Positions 1 through 7,864 of a DNA stretch of 64,000 nt are shown here, piece after piece. The position numbers were made by a program, and so were the translations under genes. Source of the stretch: Novosphingobium fluoreni (lineage in GTDB: Bacteria; Pseudomonadota; Alphaproteobacteria; Sphingomonadales; Sphingomonadaceae). Each line of letters starts with the position of its first letter. Position 1 is the first letter of the stretch. The stretch is taken from positions 275,892-339,891 of the forward strand of contig NZ_JACIDY010000004.1 of NCBI RefSeq assembly GCF_014196615.1, given 5' to 3'. Under the pieces are notes generated by a model. That model had not been told where the DNA came from and did not search any database. It saw nothing but the letters and a program-made list of their open reading frames with translations.

Positions 1-2
1 AC

Positions 3-482
3 CTTGGTCTTGGGTTCCTTTACGTGCGCGGCTCCGCGTTGCCAGAGCTCACCGCCACGCAATTCGGAGCGCGTCAGGTGGCGACCTCCGACGGCGCATC
101 GCAGGACTGGCGGACGCGGCCGGGAACCGCTGGCAAGTTCGAAGTCGGATCGATCTCGAACATCGTCGTGGCATCGCTGACCAGTTCGCTCGAATTTCTG
201 ACGTCGGTCGATCTCGACGCGATCGTAGCGGCGCGCCAGCAGATCCTTGAGCACATCGGGTCGGAGGCAGCCAAGCTGGGACTGAAACAAGCAGGATTCG
301 CATCGCATGGGCCTATCATCGCCTTCCACTGCGCTGACTGCGGCTCGATCAAGGCAGCGTTGCAGCAGTCCGGCTGCTATGTCACGTGCTCGGAAAATCG
401 CATACGATTTGCGCCGACGCTGTTCAACACCGTGGACGATGTAGATGCCGTGATGCGCGTTTTCCACAAGACCTTAAGGTAG
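3..482 (+). CDS. Class V aminotransferase, C-terminal part (gene enters from the left edge)
   Basis: The frame is open from the first bases of the window, so the true start lies outside it. About 160 residues are visible. They begin with a GLGFLYVR-like segment and continue through FEVGS, both typical of the stretch after the PLP lysine in the cysteine desulfurase-like class V family, and end with an FNTVDDVD segment typical of the small C-terminal domain. The PLP-binding lysine itself is not in the window, so activity and substrate cannot be judged. The next genes are plasmid fragments on both strands, so this gene is probably not in an operon with them. Family assignment is fairly sure; function is not. 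Confidence 0.6.
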   Translation, partial: LGLGFLYVRGSALPELTATQFGARQVATSDGASQDWRTRPGTAGKFEVGSISNIVVASLTSSLEFLTSVDLDAIVAARQQILEHIGSEAAKLGLKQAGFASHGPIIAFHCADCGSIKAALQQSGCYVTCSENRIRFAPTLFNTVDDVDAVMRVFHKTLR

Positions 483-629
483 CTGACAAGTCGGTCATCA
501 TAACTAGACGGCAACCAACCAGTTGGTGGTCGGGGCGACGGCTAATGTTCGATGCTCGTTTTCCGTACCTGCACAGCCTGAGGCCGAACCTAGCTCCGAC
601 GAATGTCATCGTCGAATAGAGTAGGATCG

Positions 630-1146
630 TCAGCAGGCACCCCATGCGCGCTTGCCCTTCCAGGCCTGACGACCTTCGGCGACACGGGTGATGCGAACGA
701 TCTGCCGCTTCTTCGTGCCGAGCCGGAGCTCCGCCGCATCGAATATCCGATCGACGACATAGTAGCGCCCCCGGACGCGATAGTTGACCAGCTCGGCTTC
801 GCCGGTCGGCCCGACGATGAAGAGCGGGGGCGCATCGCCAACTGCAAGGCTGGCAGAAAACTCGATGAAGGTCTGCCGGCCGTCGTCGAAGGCGCGCAGC
901 GGTCGCCATGCCGGCTGGTCGCCGCTCACCGTGTAATTGAAATGCAGACTGTAGACCGCGAGCCCTTCCGAGATCGGCGCCGCTGCGACCGCCTGCTTGG
1001 CAGCACGTCTGAGCGCAATCAGCTGATCGGCCGGATAGGTCCAGGACAGCGCAGCCATGGCGGTGCGCAACGTTGCGGTGAGCAGAAGGTGATAGCTGCG
1101 CCGATCGGTCAGGATGATGATGTTCGTCGCAAGCCCCGAGGCGAAC
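630..1146 (-). pseudogene. trbG: trbG/virB9-like conjugation gene, 3' fragment
   Basis: The minus-strand frame carries about 170 residues of the TrbG/VirB9 family, a periplasmic component of the type IV secretion core complex used in conjugation. Visible segments are ATNIIILTDRRSYHLLL, the LHFNYTVSGD beta strand, and the C-terminal VNYRVRGRYYVVDRIF and LRLGTKKRQIVRI. The family normally has about 300 residues and an N-terminal signal peptide. Here homology stops near 1146, where the opposite strand becomes ParB-like, so the 5' half is missing. The trbI gene that usually follows is also absent. The open frame runs on to 1427, but that extension is antisense to the ParB-like gene and is not real TrbG sequence. 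Confidence 0.6.
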
Positions 1147-1961
1147 GGCTTCGCAACAAGCGCATCTTTCAGGAGCTGGTAAACAGCATCGCCCATTTGG
1201 GGCTCAAGAAGCCGATCACCGTGAGCCAGCGACCGGGGAAGGCCCGGTTCGACCTTGTTTGTGGCCAAGGGCGCCTCGAGGCCTTCATCGCACTCGGCCA
1301 GACGGAGATCCCAGCGATCGTGATCGATGCGGTCGAGTAAGACTGCTTCGTGATGAGTCTGGTCGAGAATCTGGCCCGGCGCCAGCACAGTCCGCTCGAG
1401 CTGGTGCATGCCATAGGAGCACTGCATGCACGCGGTTACTCCTACGCCGAGATCGCGGCCAAGGTCGACTTCTCGGTCGAGTATGTAAGTGCTATCTGCC
1501 TATTGCTTGATAATGGCGAGGAAAAGCTGATCGCCGCAGTTGAGCGTGGGGTGATCCCGCACACGATCGCGATGGAAATCGCCCGAGCCAAGGACGGCGA
1601 GGTCCAACGCGCGCTTGCCGAAGCCTATGAGGAGAAAACGATTCCTGGGAATCAGGTGCTGGCAATCCGCAAGATCATCGATCAGCGCAATACGAGCGGC
1701 AAGCAGCTTCACAAGCGAGGCTCGAGGCCTGGCCGTGTTCAGAAGCCCGTGACGTCCGAGGGGCTGATCCGCGCCTATCAGCGCGAGACGGAGCGACAGA
1801 AGTTGCTCATCAAGCGCGCTTCGCTCGCACGTAGCCGGCTGCTGTTCGTTGCCAATGCCATGCGCCGCCTGCTCTCTGACGAGCATTTCGCTACGCTACT
1901 ACGCGCCGAAGGCCTCAGCACTCTCCCGCGCGCGCTCGCCGAGCGCATCGAACCCGCATAG
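1146..1961 (+). pseudogene. ParB/RepB-like partition gene, 5'-truncated and interrupted by in-frame TAA
   Basis: ParB-like sequence starts abruptly with RLRNKRIFQELV at about 1146 and runs to ALGQTEIPAIVIDAVE, where a TAA stops the frame at 1338-1340. The same frame continues at once with DCFVMSLVENLARRQH, the segment that normally follows in the ParB/Srx fold (box II). The two halves are therefore one gene split by a single nonsense codon, not a frameshift. The rest (GTG at 1350 to 1961) holds the helix-turn-helix region (YSYAEIAAKVDFSVEYVSAI) and the RepB C-terminal region. A re-initiated C-terminal protein of 203 residues is possible but would lack most of the nuclease-like N-domain. It lies 8 bp before a second, intact ParB-like gene. 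Confidence 0.6.
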
Positions 1962-1968
1962 GGGCAGC

Positions 1969-2859
1969 ATGTCGGAACTGGTGAAGATCGCCTTCGAGCA
2001 AAAGGTTCTGATCCTGCCGATCGTGGATCTGTTGCCTACCAAGGCCTTGCCGGCAGGCGTGCGCGACACGGTTAAATATCGCCGGATCGCGGCTTCGGTG
2101 GCCGAGGTCGGCCTGATAGAGCCGTTGTCGATCGCCCGACAGAAGGACGGGAGCTATCTGCTGCTCGACGGTCATATGCGGCTCGATGCACTCCGGTTTC
2201 TAGGAGCCGCCGATGCGGCATGCGTCGTGGCCGATGATGACGAGTCCTTCACCTACAACAAGCGGGTGAACCGCCTCGCTACGATCCAAGAGCATTATAT
2301 GATCGTGAGGGCACTCGATCGCGGCGTACCCGAAGAGAAGCTGGCGCGCGCACTAAACGTCGATGTGAAGGTGATCCGGCAGCGACGGCATCTCCTGGCC
2401 GGGATAAGCCCGGATGTCGCCGAACTGCTTAAGGACAAGCCGGTAGGGCATCACGCCTTCCAGAAATTGCGCAAGATGAAGCCGATCCGCCAGCTGGAAG
2501 TGGCCGAGCTCATGGTCTCAGCGAACAATTACACGGTGAGCTATGCCAAGGCGCTGCTCGCCACATCGAAGCCCGCCGATCTCCACAAGCCCGATGAGCT
2601 GAAGAAGGCAACCGGGTTATCGGCCGAGCAGATGACCCGGCTAGAGCGTGAAATGGCATCGGTAAGCGAGGACTATAGGGAGCTCGAAGCCTCCTATGGC
2701 GACGACATGCTCGTTTTAGTGGTCGCCTCGGGTTTCCTCGAACGTCTCCTCTCGAAGCCCGAAATTGAGAGCTTCCTGGCGCGCCGTCACCCCGAATTTC
2801 TGGAGAATTTTCGCTCTATCGTGCAGGCGACGTCGCTCGATCAATCGATGTCGACCTGA
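1969..2859 (+). CDS. ParB-like/RepB C-terminal domain protein
   Basis: The 296-residue product looks complete. An N-terminal ParB/Srx-like domain (about residues 1-100) carries LIEPLSIAR and the LLLDGHMRLDALRFLG box. Then come a helix-turn-helix segment (KLARALNVDVKVIRQRRHLL) and a helical C-terminal region of the RepB type. The ATG at 1969 (MSELVKIAFEQ) is preceded by GGGGCAG; a longer open frame from 1849 only overlaps the previous gene. Proteins of this type occur as tandem pairs on plasmids and integrative elements and bind DNA, in partition or copy control or in unknown accessory roles. No ParA gene is visible beside it, so a role in partition is inferred only from the family. Confidence 0.65.
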   Translation: MSELVKIAFEQKVLILPIVDLLPTKALPAGVRDTVKYRRIAASVAEVGLIEPLSIARQKDGSYLLLDGHMRLDALRFLGAADAACVVADDDESFTYNKRVNRLATIQEHYMIVRALDRGVPEEKLARALNVDVKVIRQRRHLLAGISPDVAELLKDKPVGHHAFQKLRKMKPIRQLEVAELMVSANNYTVSYAKALLATSKPADLHKPDELKKATGLSAEQMTRLEREMASVSEDYRELEASYGDDMLVLVVASGFLERLLSKPEIESFLARRHPEFLENFRSIVQATSLDQSMST

Positions 2860-3024
2860 CGCCCTCTTGGGGCCCGGGACCCAAAAAGCGCCGGGACCGT
2901 CGGAGAAGCCGCCGTGTGGGGCGGATCAAGGGCGGTGGCGGGGATGGCGGCGAACCCGCTCGGAGCCCGCTAGGCCAGCCGCCATAGGGCTGGCTGCGTG
3001 CCGTTTATTCGGCATGATGGCCAA

Positions 3025-3061
3025 GGAGCGCGCCGATCTGAGGCGCCGATCGGCGCGCTCC
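3025..3061. terminator. GC-rich perfect hairpin downstream of the ParB-like gene
   Basis: GGAGCGCGCCGATC (3025-3038) is repeated as its exact reverse complement at 3048-3061 with a 9-nt loop, a 14-bp stem. It lies about 170 bp after the ParB-like stop. No T-run follows on either strand, so factor-independent termination is only one possibility; a protein-binding or structural RNA role is also possible. Confidence 0.35.
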
Positions 3062-3275
3062 ATATCGCAGGAAGTTGATTAGCCCCACAATTCGGCGGAT
3101 ACAGTGCCAGAAGAGCTTTGTCGCAAGACACCTAAGAGATTGATTCTGTGGTCGAATAATAGACTTACGAAGTCGCCAAGGGCATCAATAGCACAATCTG
3201 GATTGGTGGGGAAAGGCTGGGACGTAGATGAACTGGCGGTTCGAGTCCTTCTCGGCATCGGGCTGGTTGGAGCTT

Positions 3276-3305
3276 TGTCCGAAATACACCTACAAATTTC
3301 GGACA
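3276..3305. repeat. Inverted repeat with 10-bp arms and 10-bp spacer
   Basis: TGTCCGAAAT (3276-3285) and ATTTCGGACA (3296-3305) are perfect reverse complements. The element sits 20 bp after the stop of the minus-strand AbiEii remnant and could be its terminator. The arm and spacer geometry also resembles a tyrosine-recombinase or protein-binding site at an edge of the debris. Confidence 0.4.
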
Positions 3306-3325
3306 GATAAGCGGGTAGGCAAATC

Positions 3326-4039
3326 CTATGTCAGGGACTTCTCCAGCGCGCTGAGAACCGCCCCATGGCGCTCCGGGCTGGCTTCACGGAATTTGCGGAT
3401 GTTCATCAGTTTGAATTGCGGCGCGGGCAACTCGGCCAGCGCTGCGATTAGAAAGCGGCTCCAGTCCGGATCGCCTGCCTCGAAGGACAGGAGGAACACG
3501 CGATCGTCATCGGTAAACACTTCGCGAAGCGCGCTGACTAGTCGCTCGAGCGTTGCTTGGTGATCGTCATACGTGAAAGGCTCGAATGGCATGCATTCGA
3601 ACTGGAACCGAAAGGTTTCGCGCTGATCCTTGCGCGCGGGATCGACGAGCTCGGCGATCGGGCGCCCATGGCTTACGAAGCCGGCGATCGCGCCCAGGCG
3701 AACTTTGTCCGTCAGGCCTTCCTGATCGAGCAGACGCCGGACGTCGAACAGGTCGCGGGGATGCTGCCGATCAACCGCCGCGCAGATTTTTCCGCCGAAC
3801 AACTCGCCGTGTGACACGCATCGCGCCTCCGCAAAGACTTCGAAATGTTCCTGCACTTGGTTGGAACAGGCCAAGTCACGCACGGGGAACAGGTGACCCC
3901 GGAGCGATGGGTTGACCTCGATCTTCACGTGCGTGCGGACGCGCTGGCAATTGAGCTTCACTTCCATGCCCTCGCTGCCCTGTCGCGCCTGGGTGACGCG
4001 GGTCGGCGGCAATCGCCGTTCGATCTCCGCGCCTATGGG
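3326..4039 (-). pseudogene. AbiEii/AbiGii-type nucleotidyltransferase toxin, N-terminally truncated
   Basis: The frame reads into AbiEii family sequence: KIEVNPSLRG, then GELFGGKICAAVDRQHPRDL and FDVRRLLDQEG, then the C-terminal FLLSFEAGDPDWSRF region. Related toxins (type IV toxin-antitoxin and abortive infection systems) are about 280-300 residues and start with a nucleotidyltransferase core containing a GGT-like motif. That core is missing. Upstream of the possible TTG start at 4012 the frame stays homologous for only a few codons (AEIERRL) and hits TAA at 4040-4042. No AbiEi-like antitoxin gene is next to it. It is best read as a dead remnant. Confidence 0.6.
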
Positions 4040-4491
4040 TTAACCCGGGCCGCCGCGTCGTTTCTCTGCGCAATGACGTGGGCATCGTTACACCTGATGA
4101 GGCCGCCGTTCTTGCCGTCGCCGAGAAGGATGTTCGAACAGAGCAGGAGCAGCTGGCGGATGGGAACATGCGTGCCATTGAGCGCGGCGATGCGGATCAA
4201 CTGCGAGAGCCTCAGCCGCAAGGACGGATCATCCGACTTTGCCAGTATGGCAAGGTTGCGACGGATCGGACATGTGCCTGCGATGAACAAAATGTATCCA
4301 TTACAACGAACCCAGTCCGGGTGGCCGACGATCGCGTCCACCACCTCACCGAACAGGGCGTCGTGAGGCTGCCGGCTTCCACGAGCTTTCACCCGGCGTG
4401 CCGTCATCGGGATGGGTGGAGAAGGTATATCCCATCGCGCAGCCGTGATGGCGCGAGTAGTAGGCGGCAGCTCAGCGCGTGTACTAATCAC
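4033..4491 (-). pseudogene. Unknown accessory gene fragment
   Basis: An open frame of about 150 codons has the look of real protein in its middle: FGEVVDAIVGHPDW, a cysteine-containing CPIRRNLAIL segment, and LRLRLSQLIRIAALNGTHV followed by PIRQLLLLCSNILLGD. The family is not recognised with certainty; the pattern recalls C-terminal parts of ATPase-like accessory proteins on integrated elements. The frame ends at 4033 just where the AbiEii remnant begins, and the first residues look non-homologous. It is probably a fragment left by rearrangement. Confidence 0.3.
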
Positions 4492-4662
4492 GAAGATTAT
4501 ACCCCCGTCGCGCGTACAGACCGCGTATCACGTCGCGGAATCGATCAAGCGTGAACGTCCCGCCTGAAAGCTGCTCTGGCTTCATAGGCTGCTTCAGCCA
4601 GCACTAAGCTACCGCTTCCAAGTAATCTGCCGATCGGTAATTTTTGGCGTCGCGGCGATCTT

Positions 4663-4690
4663 CCTGCCCGGCGCGACGGCCGGGTGCAGG
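4663..4690 (-). terminator. Possible hairpin terminator after the E1 beta gene
   Basis: CCTGC-CCGGC (4663-4672) pairs with GCCGG-(GT bulge)-GCAGG (4679-4690) around a 6-nt loop, directly after the stop of the minus-strand gene ending at 4694. No strong T-run follows. Confidence 0.35.
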
Positions 4691-4693
4691 GCG

Positions 4694-5719
4694 TCAGCCG
4701 CCCTTTACCATCAGGATCGCCGTCCGAGCGATTTCCTGCGCCCGAGGTGCAAATGCTTCCTCCAGTGGGCGGGAGAAGGGCACCGATGCAAGCGGCGCGC
4801 CCAGCCTTTCCACCGGCGCCTTCAATAAACCGAACAACTCCTTTTGCACGACGGCGGCGATTTCAGCACCTACACCGAACGGCTTCACCGCCTCATGAAC
4901 CACAAGACACCTTCCCGTCTTCCTGACGGATTTGAGGACAGCTTGCTGATCCCATGGTGCGATGGTGCGCAGATCGACGATCTCCGCTGAAACACCAGCC
5001 TCGGCCATCATCGCCTGTGCTGCCAAAACCTCGTTGAGAACGCGGCTATAGCTCACGATCGTGACATCGGTGCCGGCCATCGAAACGTTCGCCTTGCCGA
5101 TCGGCACGCGATGTCCCTTCTCGGCCGCCGGGCCTTGCACCCAATAGGACGGCAAATTTTCTATGAAGAGAACGGGATCGGGATCATCGATGGCTTCGCG
5201 CATCATGCCGTAGGCGTCCGCAGGGTTGGACGGCGCCACCACCTTCATGCCCGCCGTATGCGCAAACCAAGCCTCAAAGTAGTCGCTGTGCTGGCCGCCC
5301 GAGGAAAAGCCGGAGCCAGTCATGGTGCGAATGACGATCGGCACATTGGTCTGCCCGCCGGACATATAGCGCAGCTTGGCAGCATGGTTGACGATCATGT
5401 CCATTGCGACCGTGGTGAAGTTCATCAGCATGATCTCGGCAACAGGCTTCCAGCCGATCAGGCTGGCGCCAATCGCCGCACCGACAATAGCCTGTTCGGA
5501 AATAGGAGTTGAGCGCACCCGTCGCTCGCCAAACCGGGTCGACAGACCCTTAGTGATGCCCGCGATGCCGCCCTCTTCCGGATCGGCAACATCCTCGCCG
5601 AGAATAAGCACCCTGTCGTCGGCTTCCATGGCATCGGTCAACGCTCGGTTGACTGCCTGGATCACGTTATTCTTTTCCAACTTGGCTTCCTTACCGATAG
5701 TCCCTGCGCCCTCGCTCAC
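4694..5719 (-). CDS. 2-oxoacid dehydrogenase E1 component, beta subunit
   Basis: The 341-residue product matches the E1 beta family of pyruvate, acetoin and branched-chain 2-oxoacid dehydrogenases. Features are ALTDAMEADDRVLILGEDV near the N-terminus, FGERRVRSTPISEQAIVGAA, the VPIVIRTMTGSGFSSGGQHS segment, and the C-terminal transketolase-type VDLRTIAPWD and HEAVKPFGVGAEI. Its start overlaps the stop of the E1 alpha gene by 4 bp (ATGA), so the two are translated together. With E1 alpha it would decarboxylate a 2-oxoacid on ThDP and transfer the acyl group to a lipoyl E2. No E2 or E3 gene is in the window, so the complex must borrow them or act differently. The substrate is not predictable. 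Confidence 0.85.
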   Translation of the reverse strand: MSEGAGTIGKEAKLEKNNVIQAVNRALTDAMEADDRVLILGEDVADPEEGGIAGITKGLSTRFGERRVRSTPISEQAIVGAAIGASLIGWKPVAEIMLMNFTTVAMDMIVNHAAKLRYMSGGQTNVPIVIRTMTGSGFSSGGQHSDYFEAWFAHTAGMKVVAPSNPADAYGMMREAIDDPDPVLFIENLPSYWVQGPAAEKGHRVPIGKANVSMAGTDVTIVSYSRVLNEVLAAQAMMAEAGVSAEIVDLRTIAPWDQQAVLKSVRKTGRCLVVHEAVKPFGVGAEIAAVVQKELFGLLKAPVERLGAPLASVPFSRPLEEAFAPRAQEIARTAILMVKGG

Positions 5720-6687
5720 GCTAATTCTCCATAGACATCGGTGATAAGTTCGTTCTGCTCTGGGAAGGGCGACTTCAGGGCGAATTCGACGGCCTCATCA
5801 ATTTCTGCTGCAAACTTCGCATCGATCGCGTCCAATTCCGCTTCAGTCGCGATGTTTCGGGCGATGAGATCGGCGCGATATCGCGGGAATGGATCGGCCT
5901 GGATCGCAGCCTGCTTCTCCGCCTTGTCCATGTACGCGTCAGCGTCACCAAAGACGTGGCCATGAAAACGATAGGTCATGCATTCGAGCAGGGTTGGTCC
6001 GCCTCCCCTCCGTGCCCGATCGACAGCCTCCTTGGCCGCAGCGTACATGGCGAAAGGATCATTGCCGTCCACCCTCACGCCGGGCATATCGTAGGCTATG
6101 CCGCGATCCGCTATGCGCGCCGCCGAAGTCGACCGCTCATACCGCGTATGCTCGCCGTAAAGATTGTTCTGGCATACGAATACAACAGGCAATTTCCACA
6201 CCGCCGCCATGTTGAGCGATTCGTGAAAAGCGCCGATATTGGAGGCACCGTCGCCAAAAGTGGCGATCGACACCTGCCCCTTGCCTTCAAGTTGCGCCCC
6301 CCAGGCCAGGCCATTGGCGATCGGCATGGTCGATCCGACGATACCAGTGGTGACCATGATGCCGCGTGACGGATAGGTCAGGTGCATCGGACCGCCCTTG
6401 CCCTTGCACGTGCCATCCACGCGACCGGCGATCTCGGCCCATAGCTTCTTGAGCGGCATGCCCTTCGCCAGCATGTCATGAATGCCTCGGTAGATCGTGC
6501 AAAGATAATCGTCGTCATTCAGCAACGTCATCAACGTTGCGGGAATTACCTCCTGTCCGCGGTAGCTGTAATAGGGCATGACAAGCCTACCGGCCTTGAT
6601 GACCTGCCGACTGCGTTCGTCATTCGTGACGAGCAGCGACATGCGACGATAGATTTCGAGCTGAGTCTTGGCGTCAGGCTGCATCAT
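5716..6687 (-). CDS. 2-oxoacid dehydrogenase E1 component, alpha subunit (ThDP-dependent)
   Basis: The 323-residue product has the E1 alpha layout: YRGIHDMLAKG, the GKGGPMHL segment, and the ThDP motif that starts with GDGASNIGAFHESLNMA and ends about 30 residues later with NN (QNNLYG). It matches the acetoin/pyruvate dehydrogenase E1 alpha group in length. The start is an ATG-ATG pair with only a weak AG-rich stretch before it. The gene follows the SDR at 6793-7737 in the same direction with a gap of about 105 bp containing a small hairpin. The E1 pair may act on a 2-oxoacid released by the pathway. Confidence 0.85.
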   Translation of the reverse strand: MMQPDAKTQLEIYRRMSLLVTNDERSRQVIKAGRLVMPYYSYRGQEVIPATLMTLLNDDDYLCTIYRGIHDMLAKGMPLKKLWAEIAGRVDGTCKGKGGPMHLTYPSRGIMVTTGIVGSTMPIANGLAWGAQLEGKGQVSIATFGDGASNIGAFHESLNMAAVWKLPVVFVCQNNLYGEHTRYERSTSAARIADRGIAYDMPGVRVDGNDPFAMYAAAKEAVDRARRGGGPTLLECMTYRFHGHVFGDADAYMDKAEKQAAIQADPFPRYRADLIARNIATEAELDAIDAKFAAEIDEAVEFALKSPFPEQNELITDVYGELA

Positions 6688-6738
6688 TGCAACTTACTTT
6701 CTTTTAGCAAACCGTAAGGTCATCGAGGATTTGCATTC

Positions 6739-6758
6739 ACCCGGATCTAAAGCCGGGT
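6739..6758. terminator. Small hairpin between the SDR and E1 alpha genes
   Basis: ACCCGG (6739-6744) and CCGGGT (6753-6758) form a 6-bp stem with an 8-nt loop between the two minus-strand genes. It is too short to be sure of; it may reduce readthrough. Confidence 0.2.
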
Positions 6759-6792
6759 CATCGCCTTATAGGGGGATATTCACCCTGCCAGG

Positions 6793-7737
6793 TCAGCGCG
6801 TCGTGATCTGTTCGGAAAGAATGCGCATTTCATCGACCAGGCTGGACGGAACGTCGATACCAGCGTCCAAACTACGTATCTCGTCCATATGGGCGGCGAC
6901 ATCGTCAACGCTCGGTGGCGCATCGCGCGGCCCGAGCCAGCCGGCGGTCATGCCGACAAAAACGCGCGCGATTCTTCCACCCAGCACGGAATAGGAATCG
7001 TGGGTCGTCGTGCAGGCCTTGCTGACGAGATAGACTGCGGTCGGAGCAACGAACTCGGGCAGCAAGCTTGCGGCGTAAGGCCCGACGTTATCCATCACCG
7101 CGACGAATTCGGATGGGTCCATCTTGACCCCCATCCGGCTTTGCGCCGTGGGAAGCAGCGCGTTGCACAATATGCCATGCGGCGCACCCTCCTGGGCGAG
7201 AACGTTCATGAGCCCCACGGTTCCAGCCTTCGCCGCGCCGTAGGCGGACTGCATCGGGTTGCCGAACATGCCCGCCGCCGAAGCCGTGAACAGTACCCGC
7301 CCATACCCCTGCTTCATCATGGTAGGCCAGACGGCGCGCGTAACGTTGAACGCGCCCAGCAAGTGCGTGGCCATAAGCGCATCGCGATCGGCATCATCGA
7401 GATCCTGCAGCCATGCATTGCGAAGGATGCCGGCATTGTTGATCAGTCCGTCGATGCGACCGAATGCCGACAGAGCCGCTTGCGCGATCGCCTCGCTGCC
7501 TTCGCGTGTGTTGACGGTGTCGTGGTTCGCGATAGCCTTGCCGCCCGCCGCCACGATCTCGGCAGCCACCGCCTGCGACATTTCCGGACCAGGTTCGTAC
7601 CCATCCACATCGCCGCCTAGGTCGTTTACCACAACCGCCCCACCGCGACGGGCAATTTCCAATGCATAGGCCCTGCCAAGCCCGCCGCCCGCCCCGGTGA
7701 CGATGACGCACTGCCCCTCGAAGTTTATCGATTGCAT
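6793..7737 (-). CDS. SDR dehydrogenase, MFE2/HSD17B4-like
   Basis: The 314-residue classical-type SDR shows the nucleotide-binding TGAGGGLGRAYA near residue 11, the VVNDLGGD motif typical of the multifunctional enzyme 2/17-beta-HSD4 branch, NNAGILRN, and the YGAAK catalytic pair. That branch oxidises 3-hydroxyacyl-CoA or hydroxysteroid-like substrates with NAD. The ATG at 7737 (MQSINFEG) is chosen because GGAGAGG lies 8 nt upstream; the frame is open 12 codons further. The extended C-terminus (about 60 residues beyond a minimal SDR) is usual for this branch. It lies 127 bp downstream of the DapB-like gene, an arrangement that recurs at 49922-51872. Confidence 0.8.
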   Translation of the reverse strand: MQSINFEGQCVIVTGAGGGLGRAYALEIARRGGAVVVNDLGGDVDGYEPGPEMSQAVAAEIVAAGGKAIANHDTVNTREGSEAIAQAALSAFGRIDGLINNAGILRNAWLQDLDDADRDALMATHLLGAFNVTRAVWPTMMKQGYGRVLFTASAAGMFGNPMQSAYGAAKAGTVGLMNVLAQEGAPHGILCNALLPTAQSRMGVKMDPSEFVAVMDNVGPYAASLLPEFVAPTAVYLVSKACTTTHDSYSVLGGRIARVFVGMTAGWLGPRDAPPSVDDVAAHMDEIRSLDAGIDVPSSLVDEMRILSEQITTR

Positions 7738-7864
7738 GAAGATACCTCTCCGGTTGCATCTATCTCGCGTCATCCGATGCGGCGCAGATGGCCGCTCTTC
7801 AGATCATGGGTGCGGGTCGCAAAGTCTAAGCACGACCGAGCGACCCACCCTTATTCTGTCGAAA

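Larger units (their letters stand above)
2860..3325. other. 466-bp gap after the ParB-like gene
   Basis: No convincing gene is seen here. The stretch holds two clear inverted repeats, a GC-rich hairpin at 3025-3061 and an AT-richer one at 3276-3305, listed separately. The short open frames in it have no recognisable domain. Confidence 0.5.

Noticed and set aside
603..1145. Plus-strand open frame leading into the ParB-like segment
   Set aside because: Up to about 1146 it is antisense to the TrbG fragment and has no ParB homology; only the part after the junction is real.
1338..1340. Programmed readthrough or recoding at the TAA in the ParB-like gene
   Set aside because: No stimulatory structure or conserved context was seen, and the gene has also lost its 5' end, so decay is simpler.
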